From: Vibrio methylphosphonaticus
Lineage (GTDB): Bacteria; Pseudomonadota; Gammaproteobacteria; Enterobacterales; Vibrionaceae
NCBI RefSeq assembly: GCF_023634655.1
Contig: NZ_JAMKMS010000028.1
Coordinates: 1-42,793, forward strand
Length of the DNA stretch: 42,793 nt
Direction: 5' to 3'
In this document: piece after piece, positions 8,628 through 17,131 of the stretch
Numbering within the stretch: the stretch's first letter is position 1
How the letters are laid out: each line of letters opens with the position of its first letter
Translations under genes and position numbers: made by a program
Notes under the pieces: generated by a model
What the model saw: the letters and a program-made list of their open reading frames with translations, nothing else
Told to the model about the DNA's origin: nothing
Databases searched by the model: none

Positions 8628-9700
8628 TAGATGCCGCCCTCGCGTGTCCATAGTTTAACCTGCTGACCTTCCATCAAGTTTCCAGCGCCAGCGATCACGA
8701 CCTGATCACCATATTGAAGACCTGCGGTAATTTCACCTTGTTCATTGAGCACCAATTTAGTCTGATGGACTTCTTGCGTAGCAGGTTCAAATATCCAAAC
8801 TTGGCCTTCACCCTCTTGTTGAGTAATCCATGCACTTTTAGGCAGTGATATTGCGCGATTGGTGGCTTCGCTTTGAATATGCACCTGTCCAGACATTCCA
8901 GATAAAATATTGATATTGGATGGTTTGTTTATCGAAACCGACGCCGTGTAACTGTTGGTATCTAAATCCGGCTGCATCGCAATTTCACGAAACGAGGCTT
9001 CAATTTGTTGATTGCGATGACTGTCTAACGTTACAAAGAATCGCTGCTGCTGCAGTTCGTCAAATGTCATGGATTTCACAACCGGGACGGGAATGGAAAA
9101 CGTGACATCTAATTCGTCACTACTGATCAAATTAAGGATTGGCTGTTTTTCTCCTACCACCTCATACGCTTTGTGATAAGTCATTGAAACAACGCCATCA
9201 AATGGGGCAATAATCTGGGTATACCCCAAATCAGACTTTGCTTGCTCAAGCGCAGCTTGAGCTGCTTTATATTGAGTTTCTTGCTGATCAAATCTATCGG
9301 CACTAATCAGTTTTTTCTCAACCAATTGCTGTGCCCGTTTAAGCTGAGAGTTAGCTAAATCAAATTCAGCCTGGCGAGCGTCTAACGCGACTTGATAATC
9401 GGTAGGGTCCAATGTTGCTAGAATTTCCCCCGCCCTCACCGATTCGCCCATTTTTACATCGATTGACGCCACTTGACCGCCTACCTGAAACGATAACTGG
9501 GCACGGTCAGTTGCATCAACTTGCGCTAAGTAGCTATTGACCGGAGCAAAGTTAAGCGCCGGAACCTTAAGCACCTTCACTGGCTTAATGACCGGTTCAC
9601 GGATTTCGGATTGAGCTTGATTACACCCCGACAGAATAATCGCTGCCAATGCAGGAAAAGTAATCAAGGCACTTCGTTTGAATAGACGATAAGTGTTCAT
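8627..9700 (-). CDS. RND efflux periplasmic adaptor, first lipoprotein subunit
   Basis: A 357-residue membrane-fusion protein with an N-terminal lipoprotein signal (lipobox ILSGC, Cys26). It has the lipoyl halves (SFQVGGQVASIDVKMGESVR and QIIAPFDGVVSM), a short coiled coil at ~95-160, and a beta-barrel domain. It is the first gene of the three-gene efflux operon and starts 27 bp from the nearer of two palindromes that probably bind the divergent TetR regulator. It is homologous to, but clearly diverged from, the adaptor that follows, so the pair is not a recent duplication. Confidence 0.9.
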   Translation of the reverse strand: MNTYRLFKRSALITFPALAAIILSGCNQAQSEIREPVIKPVKVLKVPALNFAPVNSYLAQVDATDRAQLSFQVGGQVASIDVKMGESVRAGEILATLDPTDYQVALDARQAEFDLANSQLKRAQQLVEKKLISADRFDQQETQYKAAQAALEQAKSDLGYTQIIAPFDGVVSMTYHKAYEVVGEKQPILNLISSDELDVTFSIPVPVVKSMTFDELQQQRFFVTLDSHRNQQIEASFREIAMQPDLDTNSYTASVSINKPSNINILSGMSGQVHIQSEATNRAISLPKSAWITQQEGEGQVWIFEPATQEVHQTKLVLNEQGEITAGLQYGDQVVIAGAGNLMEGQQVKLWTREGGI

Positions 9701-9727
9701 AGTATTTATCTCTGATATTGTAATTAT

Positions 9728-9793
9728 ACTTTACAGCTGTGCAGTATATGTATAATTTACTTCAGATCAATAGTTACTGCACAACTGTGTAGT
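9728..9793. promoter_or_regulatory. Twin 18-bp palindromic operators and promoter of the efflux operon
   Basis: Two near-palindromes share the consensus ACTGCACAGCTGTGCAGT. One is at 9728-9745 (ACTTTACAGCTGTGCAGT), the other at 9776-9793 (ACTGCACAACTGTGTAGT), 48 bp centre to centre. On the minus strand a candidate promoter has -35 TTGATC (9765-9770), a 16-bp spacer and -10 TATACT (9743-9748). The first palindrome overlaps this -10 and the second lies just upstream of the -35. A TATAAT at 9793-9798 on the plus strand abuts the second palindrome and could belong to the tetR promoter. This layout fits TetR repression of both directions. Confidence 0.7.
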
Positions 9794-9944
9794 ATAATAT
9801 TTTATCGAACTATCATTCATTTTGGTTATATACGCCTCGTCACCGGCGTTCATTAATCAGCAATGCTCATTGATGAACACCTTGTCGGTGAACGGGAAAG
9901 TGCAGTACCCTATATACGCACATCGAAAATAGAAAAGGTATCGA

Positions 9945-10664
9945 GTGGAGAAGAAAAAAGGGCGTCGTAGTGCCATGGCGGCGGAAGAGACAAAGAATCT
10001 CATCATGACCGTTGCAGCAGAAATGTTCTGTGAATTAGGATATGAACGCGTGTCGATTCGCAATATCAGCGAAAAGGCGGGAGTGTCACATAGCTTGATC
10101 CGTCACCACTTTGGCAGCAAAGAAAAGATTTGGTATTGCATCAGCGACCATTTGCACGCCTACATGCAAAAGTACATCTTGCATCTACTCGATGAACTGC
10201 CAGAAACGACGGCAGCCAACGTAAAACTGTATCGATTTTCTGTCGAAATGCTGGCCCATATCATTGTCATCAGACAACCTATCCAGCTCATTGCGGACGC
10301 CATGCGACAAGAAAATGAGTTCTTCGACTATTTTATCGATAGTAATGGCGAGATCGAATGTATCGTCAATAAGTTGGTCGATGCTTATAACACCAGTCAA
10401 CCTGACACACCGCTCAATATGGTGGAACTAAAATGGCAAATGATGATGTTTGCCCACGGTGCTGCGTGTATGCTCCCCATGCTTAAAGCCACCTGGGCGG
10501 AAGAAACCCAAGATTTGGATACGTGTCTGGTGAAACACTGGTCAATGTTTGAAAATCAAGTCGCTTGCCGATTTGGCATCGCCGCTGCCGATCGTCTCAC
10601 ACCTAATAAATTGGAAGATCTCGTACACAAAGTAGAATGTGGCTGGAAAGAAACCCCACTTTAA
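9945..10664 (+). CDS. TetR-family transcriptional regulator of the efflux operon
   Basis: A 239-residue protein with an N-terminal TetR DNA-binding domain. Residues ~17-63 contain the helix-turn-helix (VSIRNISEKAGVSHSLIRHH followed by F-G-S-K-E). The rest is a helical ligand-binding domain without a recognisable pocket signature. The GTG at 9945 has AAAGG six bases upstream, which favours it over the internal ATG at 9975; the basic KKKGRR N terminus is also usual in TetR proteins. It is divergent from the two-adaptor RND operon, and the shared 244-bp gap carries the twin palindromes. It most likely represses the pump until an inducer binds. Confidence 0.9.
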   Translation: MEKKKGRRSAMAAEETKNLIMTVAAEMFCELGYERVSIRNISEKAGVSHSLIRHHFGSKEKIWYCISDHLHAYMQKYILHLLDELPETTAANVKLYRFSVEMLAHIIVIRQPIQLIADAMRQENEFFDYFIDSNGEIECIVNKLVDAYNTSQPDTPLNMVELKWQMMMFAHGAACMLPMLKATWAEETQDLDTCLVKHWSMFENQVACRFGIAAADRLTPNKLEDLVHKVECGWKETPL

Positions 10665-10792
10665 GCGTTAGGGTCTCGCAACGCTATTAACCTCGAGTAC
10701 CGTTTATTTAGAGTATTATTGATTTAGAGTACTATAGATTTAGGGGCGTACGGTTGGTACAGGATTCGAACCTCATCATTAGATACAATCAA

Positions 10793-10831
10793 AAAAGGCT
10801 CCTCTCATTTTTCGATGAGTAGGAGCCTTTT
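10793..10831. terminator. Bidirectional terminator between tetR and putP
   Basis: An 11-bp perfect stem (AAAAGGCTCCT, 10793-10803, with its complement at 10821-10831) extends inward through CTCAT/ATGAG after one mismatch. T tracts follow in both directions. It lies 15 bp past the putP stop and can also end tetR transcripts. Confidence 0.85.
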
Positions 10832-10846
10832 CTTTAAAAAGCACCG

Positions 10847-12340
10847 TTAGTCTAATTCAACCAAGTTCTTTTCAAATACATCATGTTGATCTTGCACGTC
10901 TTTTGAAGGACCGCCGGTAACGACACTCACGACAATGATAGCAAGCGCTGATAGTATGAATCCTGGGACAATTTCATAAACATCAAAAATTCCACCCGTT
11001 AGCTGCTTCCATACCACAATGGTAATACCACCAACTAAGATACCAGCAATCGCACCGTTTCGGTTCATACCAGCCCAGTACAAGCTAAGTAACACTGCAG
11101 GTCCAAATGCAGCGCCAAAACCTGCCCAAGCGTAAGAGACCAGCCCTAGCACTGAACTATCTGGCGTCATTGCCAATACCAATGCAATGATTGAAATAAC
11201 CACAACCCCAACACGACCAACCGTAACGACTTGTTCAGAGGTTGCTTCTTTATTGATGACTTGCTTGTAAAAATCTTCCGCTAGCGCCGAAGATGACACC
11301 AATAACTGTGAATCTGCGGTACTCATGATGGCAGCCAGAATAGCTGCTAACAGAATACCGGCAATCACCGGGTGGAACATCGCGTTCACTAGCAACATGA
11401 AGATTTTTTCACCATCGGCTAGCACATCACCGCCCGAGTTCGTCACATACAGCAAACCAATCACACCGACTAGCATTGCACCGACCATAGACAGCGCAGA
11501 CCAAACCACGGCAATACGACGTGCTGTGGTCAGATCTTTATTACTGCGTGTCGCTTTAAAACGCGCAAGAATGTGTGGTTGACCAAAGTAGCCAAGACCC
11601 CAAGCCACAAGCGAAATAATTGCAATCGCAGATAAAGGCTGACCCTTGGTATCATTCCATAGCGTAAGTAGTTCTGGGTTGATTGCGCTAAGGTCACTAA
11701 CAACCTGTCCAAACCCACCTTGCATCGCCGCTACTGGCACAATCATCAATGCCGCTGCCATGAGCAAGCCTTGAACTAAATCCGTCCAAGATACCGCAAG
11801 GAAGCCACCAAACAACGTATAAGACACAACACATACGGTGCCAATAATGACCGCGGTGGTGTAATCCAAACCAAAGACCGTCTCAAACAGTTTACCGCCC
11901 GCCACTAAACCAGAACTGGTATAGAAAAGGAAGAAAAGCAAAATAAAGAACGCAGAAATTACCTGAATCATTTTCGAGTTGTCATTAAAACGACGAGAAA
12001 AATATTCCGGTAAGGTTAGCGCGTCGGTAGTAATACTGTAAGTACGAAGGCGTTTAGCACACAGTAGCCAGTTCAGCCATGTGCCTAATAACAAGCCACC
12101 AGCGAGCCAGAATGCTTCAATACCAGCGGCATAAGCGTAACCGGGTAGACCTAGCAATAACCAACCACTCATGTCAGACGCACCCGCCGACAAAGCCGCA
12201 GGCCATGGTCCTAGTGAACGTCCGCCCAAAAAGTAGTCACTTGAGTTTGACGTGCGCTTATAGGCAATCACACCAATGGCAAGCATCATCGCTAAATACG
12301 CGATAAAAGTTGTCGTAATAGCAAAGCTATTTTGAATCAT
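10847..12340 (-). CDS. putP: Sodium/proline symporter PutP
   Basis: A 497-residue sodium:solute symporter with about 13 hydrophobic helices, the normal size for PutP. Characteristic segments are SSDYFLGGRSLGPWPAAL, then SAGASDMSGWLLLGLPG, and in the middle QPHILARF and MSTADSQLLVSSSA. It imports proline with sodium across the inner membrane and feeds the PutA pathway encoded just upstream. A GAGGA box eight bases before the ATG fixes the start. It follows the detached PutA-domain gene by 82 bp, so it is either the last gene of a putA operon or has its own promoter in that gap. A strong terminator follows the stop. Confidence 0.95.
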   Translation of the reverse strand: MIQNSFAITTTFIAYLAMMLAIGVIAYKRTSNSSDYFLGGRSLGPWPAALSAGASDMSGWLLLGLPGYAYAAGIEAFWLAGGLLLGTWLNWLLCAKRLRTYSITTDALTLPEYFSRRFNDNSKMIQVISAFFILLFFLFYTSSGLVAGGKLFETVFGLDYTTAVIIGTVCVVSYTLFGGFLAVSWTDLVQGLLMAAALMIVPVAAMQGGFGQVVSDLSAINPELLTLWNDTKGQPLSAIAIISLVAWGLGYFGQPHILARFKATRSNKDLTTARRIAVVWSALSMVGAMLVGVIGLLYVTNSGGDVLADGEKIFMLLVNAMFHPVIAGILLAAILAAIMSTADSQLLVSSSALAEDFYKQVINKEATSEQVVTVGRVGVVVISIIALVLAMTPDSSVLGLVSYAWAGFGAAFGPAVLLSLYWAGMNRNGAIAGILVGGITIVVWKQLTGGIFDVYEIVPGFILSALAIIVVSVVTGGPSKDVQDQHDVFEKNLVELD

Positions 12341-12422
12341 TATTATTTCCTCATCCTAGAATTCAGCCTTCACCTGAGTATTCAAAGTGAAGGCCGATAG
12401 GGGGCATTAGCAAAAATACCGT

Positions 12423-13112
12423 TTAACTACCAAGTTCTAACAAGGTAGCGTTCCCCCCCACTGCTGTAATATTGATAGTTCGAGTTCTTTCTGTAATAAA
12501 CTTCAATACTAGATTTGGATCGTGTGACGTTGGCATTGACGTCAGATCCGTTTCAGACACCAACAAACCAATCGCACTCGTACGATTCGCTAATTGATGA
12601 TTGACCTGCCATAACGTTTCTTCAGAGCCTACCAAACCTACCACTCGAACATCTAAGTCGATAAAGGCATTGGCTTCTTCCAAAGGTACGATATGAACAA
12701 GCTGTGATGGCAATTGAGAGCGCTCAACCGCCGAAACTAAAAGTTGATTAAAAGTGGTATTGTTTGAGCTAACAATGACACCGTTTCCTGCGATTAACGC
12801 CGCTGTGATCTGAGCAATGGCCGCAATGCTCGCTTGAGCGTCTTCGCTTTCAACGACTATAAGCACCACGCCACGACCCGCCGCATAAAGTTCATTGGTT
12901 TCACCCGTGGGCCCCGGCATTAAGTGAGGCGAGCCTAATAGAACATTCGCCTGCTGAATGTGATACGCCATGACACTGGCTAACGTCCCATTCAGTTCAT
13001 TCATATTGCGCTGCAGTGACAGTACACATTCTCGCTGCTCGGTAAACTCAGTGATGTTCCATTGCTCCCAGGCACCAAAAACATCAGAGAAAATTGTTGT
13101 GTTATTGACCAT
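12423..13112 (-). CDS. Stand-alone PutA C-terminal domain (ALDH-superfamily domain) protein
   Basis: A 229-residue protein that matches the extreme C-terminal domain of long PutA proteins rather than a whole enzyme. Near the N terminus it has LGSPHLMPGPTGETNEL, like the GPTGE-N segment of E. coli PutA. It ends ERTRTINITAVGGNATLLEL, close to the N-x-x-A-x-GGNA-S/T-L ending of that protein. It lacks the catalytic Cys and Glu of aldehyde dehydrogenases. In long PutAs this domain packs against the catalytic core and covers the substrate channel. Here it sits 11 bp after putA with its own AAGGAG ribosome-binding site. It probably assembles with PutA. It may be annotated elsewhere as a P5C dehydrogenase; the sequence argues against independent activity. 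Confidence 0.8.
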   Translation of the reverse strand: MVNNTTIFSDVFGAWEQWNITEFTEQRECVLSLQRNMNELNGTLASVMAYHIQQANVLLGSPHLMPGPTGETNELYAAGRGVVLIVVESEDAQASIAAIAQITAALIAGNGVIVSSNNTTFNQLLVSAVERSQLPSQLVHIVPLEEANAFIDLDVRVVGLVGSEETLWQVNHQLANRTSAIGLLVSETDLTSMPTSHDPNLVLKFITERTRTINITAVGGNATLLELGS

Positions 13113-13123
13113 GATTTTTCTCC

Positions 13124-16100
13124 TTATTTCGCTACTTGAATAGCATCAGTAAAACGATACAAATAGTGCGGTCCACCCGCTTTAGGTCCGGTTCCAGATA
13201 AACCTTGACCACCAAATGGTTGTACGCCCACTACCGCACCTACTTGGTCTCGGTTGATGTAACTGTTCCCGACACGAGTATGTTTTTCTATCCAGCGGTA
13301 AGTGGATTCGTTTCGACTGTGGATACCCAGCGTCAGTCCAAAGCCAGTCGCATTAATGCGCTCAACAACACTTGGTAACTCGGCCGCTTTAAAGCGAACA
13401 ATGTGTAGAATTGGACCAAATTGCTCTTCTTTCAAAATGGAAATATCATCAATTTCGAAAGCGCTTGGTGCCACGAAGTCCCCTTCGCCACACTCACTGT
13501 CTAGCGACAATTGCGCCACTTTCTTGCCATGGATTTGCATCAACTCAATATGGCTAAGCAGTTTTTCCTTCGCTTTTTTATCAATAACTGGCCCCACATC
13601 GGTAGCATGTAAATAAGGCAGTCCGACATTAAGCTCCGCCATCGCCCCTTGAATCAAGTTAACAACACGGTCGGCAATATCGTCTTGTACAAACAACACA
13701 CGCAGTGCCGAACAACGTTGCCCTGCCGATGCAAATGCACTTCGCACCACATCGCGTACCACTTGTTCAGGTAGCGCGGTAGAATCAACAATCATGGCAT
13801 TTTGGCCGCCGGTTTCCGCTATAAAAGGAACCGGGGCAACTTGACGAGCAGCGAGCGTACTGTTGATACGCTGCGCCGTCGGTGTTGAACCCGTAAATGC
13901 CACACCAGCAATCGCATCGTGAGAGGTCAATGCATGACCAACGTCGGCGCCATACCCAGTAATAAGCTGAATCGTATTGGCAGGGAAACCCGCTTCAAGC
14001 ATCAGCTCAACGGCTTTAACAGCAATCAAAGACGTTTGCTCTGCAGGTTTCGCTACGACGGTATTCCCTGCAACTAGTGCCGCGGAGATCTGACCTAAGA
14101 AAATCGCCAATGGGAAGTTCCAAGGACTAATACAAACGAAAACACCACGACCTTGACGGTTAAAGGTTTTCGATTCTCCGTCGAAACCAAGCTGGGATTG
14201 AGGCTCGAATACGTGTGGTTGTTTGGCGTAATAGCGACAGAAATCCACCGCTTCTCGTACTTCATCAATAGAATCGTGAATGGTCTTACCCGCTTCTTGG
14301 TGACAAAGTGCGACAAGCTCGTACAAGTTGTCTTCCAACGCATCAGCAAGCCTCAACAAACACGCGCCGCGTTCTTGATAGCTCACTTTAGACCATGAAG
14401 CATAGCCTTGATCAGCGATCCGGATAGCTTCGGAAACATGATCATGCTTTGCCATCGCGACTTGCCCCACGACTATACGACGATCATAAGGGGCGGTAAC
14501 GGTATCGAGTGTCGCTCCTTCCTTGATCATGCTTTCGTATAAGGACACACCATTAATGATCGGTGCCCCTTTCCAGTGCTTACTCAAGAAGGCTTCGACT
14601 TTGTGCTCGTAGTCTTTCGCTTCTGATTCGATATCGACATTGACGCCCACGGAGTTCTTGCGATCGGCAAAAATATTCGGTGGCAAATCAATCTGATCAT
14701 TGTGCAGAGTGGTATTAGCATTCAGCGCATCAACAGGATGAACCGTTAATGTCTCTACCGGGCAACGGGCATCCACTAAACGGTGCACAAAGCTGCTATT
14801 CGCGCCATTTTCTAGCAAACGACGAACCAAATAAGGTAAAAGATCTTTATGGCTGCCGACCGGGGCATAAATACGGACAGGCTGTTTATGCGTATCCATG
14901 ACGTGATCATAGAGAGAATCCCCCATACCATGCAGACGCTGGAACTCATAGTTAGTGTGCGGCGCCATCGTGGCAATTGCCGTCACTGTATGCGCATTGT
15001 GGCTAGCAAATTGCGGGAAGATATTTCCGCGAACATTTTCGCTTAAAAGAAATCTTGCACAGGCAAGATACGCGACATCCGTCGCTTCTTTGCGAGTGAA
15101 AACCGGGTAAGCGTCGTAGCCCGCTTGTTGAGACCACTTCACTTCGCTGTCCCAGTACGCGCCTTTAACTAAGCGCAGAGGAACAAGGTCGCCTTGCTGT
15201 TTCGCCAATGCGTTGATCCATACGAGCACTGGCAGGGCACGTTTTGAGTATGCCTGAATAACTAGGCCAAATTTTCCCCAACCTTTCGCGACATCGCTTC
15301 GATAGACTTTTTCAAACAGTTTCAACGACAACTCAAGACGATCGGCTTCTTCTGCGTCGATAGTAATCGCCACATCAAGCTCACGTGCTCGTGTCAGCAA
15401 TTGCGTAAGCGTGTCACACAATTCAGTTAAGACGCGCGCTTCATTCGCCACTTCATAGCGGGGGTGTAGCGCCGATAACTTAATGGAGACAGACGGCGCA
15501 GGGCTCGTATCAAGTCCATACTTATCGCCCCCAACCGCCTCTATCGCCATTAGGTAATCTTTAAAATATTTATCCGCATCGGCTTTTGTTAGCGCCGCTT
15601 CACCTAGCATGTCATAAGAATAGGTAAAGCCGCGATCACGCATCTTCTTACCGTTCTTTTGTGCTTCACTGATACTGCGCCCAAGCACAAACTGATGTCC
15701 CATGACTTTCATCGCTTGGTACATCGCTTTACGAATCACGGGCTCAGAGAATTTATTCACCAGTTTGTTCATTGCTTTAGCAGGGCTTTGTGTTTCCTGA
15801 TCGCCCAGTCCTACTACTTTACCCGTGAGCATTAAGCCCCACGTGGACGCATTGACAAACACAGAGTCTGAACTTTTCAGATGCGACTTCCAGTCCGCTA
15901 CGCTGAGTTTGTCACGGATCAGCGCATCAGCCGTAGCAGAATCCGGAATACGCATTAGCGCTTCTGCCAAACACATCAACAAGATCCCTTCTTGGGTATC
16001 AAGGCTGTATTCCAATAGCAGCGCATCAATCATTTGAATGGCATTTTTGTCGGCGCGAATCGCCTCGATTAACTGTGTGGTTTTCAGCGGAATTTGTGTG

Positions 16101-16249
16101 GCTTCATCACCGCTAGGCGTCGCCAAAGGTAAAAGTTGCTGTAACCATTGTGATTCATCCACCATGTATAGTGGAGAGATCAGTGACCAAAGCTGCTCAA
16201 GCGGCTGCTCGGCAAACTCTTTTTTAAGCACATCAGTTGCTGTAAACAT
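13124..16249 (-). CDS. putA: Bifunctional proline dehydrogenase / P5C dehydrogenase PutA
   Basis: A 1041-residue PutA that oxidises proline to P5C with FAD and then P5C to glutamate with NAD. Residues ~1-180 are the helical arm and linker. The FAD barrel spans ~200-500 (YSKRALPVLVWI, GAYWDSEVKWSQ, ATDVAYLACARFLL, FQRLHGMG). The aldehyde dehydrogenase half runs from ~560 to the end, with ISPWNFPLAIFLGQ, the FTGSTPTA nucleotide-binding loop, the Glu of ETGGQNA and the catalytic Cys in SAGQRCSAL. It has no N-terminal ribbon-helix-helix, so unlike E. coli PutA it cannot repress its own gene. It also stops before the C-terminal domain, which is a separate gene downstream. GAGGA six bases before the ATG sets the start. 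Confidence 0.97.
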   Translation of the reverse strand: MFTATDVLKKEFAEQPLEQLWSLISPLYMVDESQWLQQLLPLATPSGDEATQIPLKTTQLIEAIRADKNAIQMIDALLLEYSLDTQEGILLMCLAEALMRIPDSATADALIRDKLSVADWKSHLKSSDSVFVNASTWGLMLTGKVVGLGDQETQSPAKAMNKLVNKFSEPVIRKAMYQAMKVMGHQFVLGRSISEAQKNGKKMRDRGFTYSYDMLGEAALTKADADKYFKDYLMAIEAVGGDKYGLDTSPAPSVSIKLSALHPRYEVANEARVLTELCDTLTQLLTRARELDVAITIDAEEADRLELSLKLFEKVYRSDVAKGWGKFGLVIQAYSKRALPVLVWINALAKQQGDLVPLRLVKGAYWDSEVKWSQQAGYDAYPVFTRKEATDVAYLACARFLLSENVRGNIFPQFASHNAHTVTAIATMAPHTNYEFQRLHGMGDSLYDHVMDTHKQPVRIYAPVGSHKDLLPYLVRRLLENGANSSFVHRLVDARCPVETLTVHPVDALNANTTLHNDQIDLPPNIFADRKNSVGVNVDIESEAKDYEHKVEAFLSKHWKGAPIINGVSLYESMIKEGATLDTVTAPYDRRIVVGQVAMAKHDHVSEAIRIADQGYASWSKVSYQERGACLLRLADALEDNLYELVALCHQEAGKTIHDSIDEVREAVDFCRYYAKQPHVFEPQSQLGFDGESKTFNRQGRGVFVCISPWNFPLAIFLGQISAALVAGNTVVAKPAEQTSLIAVKAVELMLEAGFPANTIQLITGYGADVGHALTSHDAIAGVAFTGSTPTAQRINSTLAARQVAPVPFIAETGGQNAMIVDSTALPEQVVRDVVRSAFASAGQRCSALRVLFVQDDIADRVVNLIQGAMAELNVGLPYLHATDVGPVIDKKAKEKLLSHIELMQIHGKKVAQLSLDSECGEGDFVAPSAFEIDDISILKEEQFGPILHIVRFKAAELPSVVERINATGFGLTLGIHSRNESTYRWIEKHTRVGNSYINRDQVGAVVGVQPFGGQGLSGTGPKAGGPHYLYRFTDAIQVAK

Positions 16250-16657
16250 GCGTCATCCTCAATCTCGCTCCAACCGCAATAGGCGGCAGGCGTACTACAA
16301 TGGCAGGGAGTGTATTGTGAGCGCACGATGATTACTTGTCAAAAACTCCGAGCTTTTTGCTATTTTCTACGCTTATTAACAAAACTAATACAATGTCACA
16401 TCTTAAAAAACAATATGAGCCATTACATTCTGCAATCAAATTAACATATTGTTTCGTTACGAATACTAACGCTTACTGAAAAGGTTTGTTCATACATAGC
16501 AAGCAGCGAATAAAAATAATGTTGCTAAGACAACACCCTAGCCTCATAGGTAATATCTATTAACACTTAATACCGCGACTTTGGCCCATTTTGAGACCTC
16601 CATCCGGTATACTGCCAGCGAATAAATCGATGCCAATAACATGAGTACCGACTGACT
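16250..16657. other. Divergent promoter region between putA and vemP
   Basis: This 408-bp AT-rich gap separates two divergent transcription units and holds no gene I can support. On the minus strand a -35 TTGACA (16337-16342), 17-bp spacer and CACAAT (16314-16319) make a candidate putA promoter, 65 bp before the ATG. I see no clear operator or CRP palindrome. A promoter for vemP is not obvious by eye. Confidence 0.5.
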
Positions 16658-17131
16658 TTGCTTAAACGTTGCTACCACCTCTTTATCGCGATAATGATTA
16701 CAGTGTGCTCTTACACTGTGAGCGCGACTGAGTACGCATCATTTGAGACATCCCCTCACTCGACGGCTAGTACACCCCTCTCCCTAGATTTGGTGCAACT
16801 CAATTCGACTCAACTCGCCAGCGATACGTTAGACTCACTGGATACTGAAGACGATGGTTCGGCATTAAATGACAACATCAGTCCCTTTTTTCTTTCGGTC
16901 TCTCGCCGAATAATCAGTGACACCAATTGCTCAGAGTACAGGGCGGATCCAGAGTACTTACTACTCATCGCTTTTTTACCACCACCTCTATTAGAGATGG
17001 CAACCAAACCCGCGACGATCCTGTCGACTCAAATGCACTGGACAAGCCGCGTGAGCGCTTCACCTTCGCGTTTGTCGGGCTGGAAAGACGCCAACACTCT
17101 CTATTCTCATCAACACGCCAGATTTAGCTAA
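16658..17131 (+). CDS. vemP: VemP-like secretion monitor (translation-arrest peptide) controlling secD2F2
   Basis: A 157-residue protein with a Sec signal peptide (MLKRCYHLFIAIMITVCSYT, cleavage near VSA-TE) just upstream of a second secD-secF pair. In Vibrio alginolyticus this position is held by VemP (~159 residues), which stalls its own ribosome near the C terminus when export is slow and so raises SecDF2 synthesis. Residues 137-149 here read SRLSGWKDANTLY, close to the VemP arrest segment I recall as HRISGWKETNAMY. The last eight residues (SHQHARFS) differ, so arrest strength is uncertain. The start is a TTG at 16658 without a good ribosome-binding site. An ATG minicistron (16641-16655) ends just before it and may couple translation. 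Strand, length, signal peptide, motif and context all agree. Confidence 0.82.
   Translation: MLKRCYHLFIAIMITVCSYTVSATEYASFETSPHSTASTPLSLDLVQLNSTQLASDTLDSLDTEDDGSALNDNISPFFLSVSRRIISDTNCSEYRADPEYLLLIAFLPPPLLEMATKPATILSTQMHWTSRVSASPSRLSGWKDANTLYSHQHARFS

Noticed and set aside
10750..10775. tRNA-like T-arm fragment: GGTTCGAATCCTGTACC reads on the minus strand.
   Set aside because: The T-stem does not pair fully and no D-arm, anticodon arm or acceptor stem can be built around it. It might be a tRNA remnant or chance.
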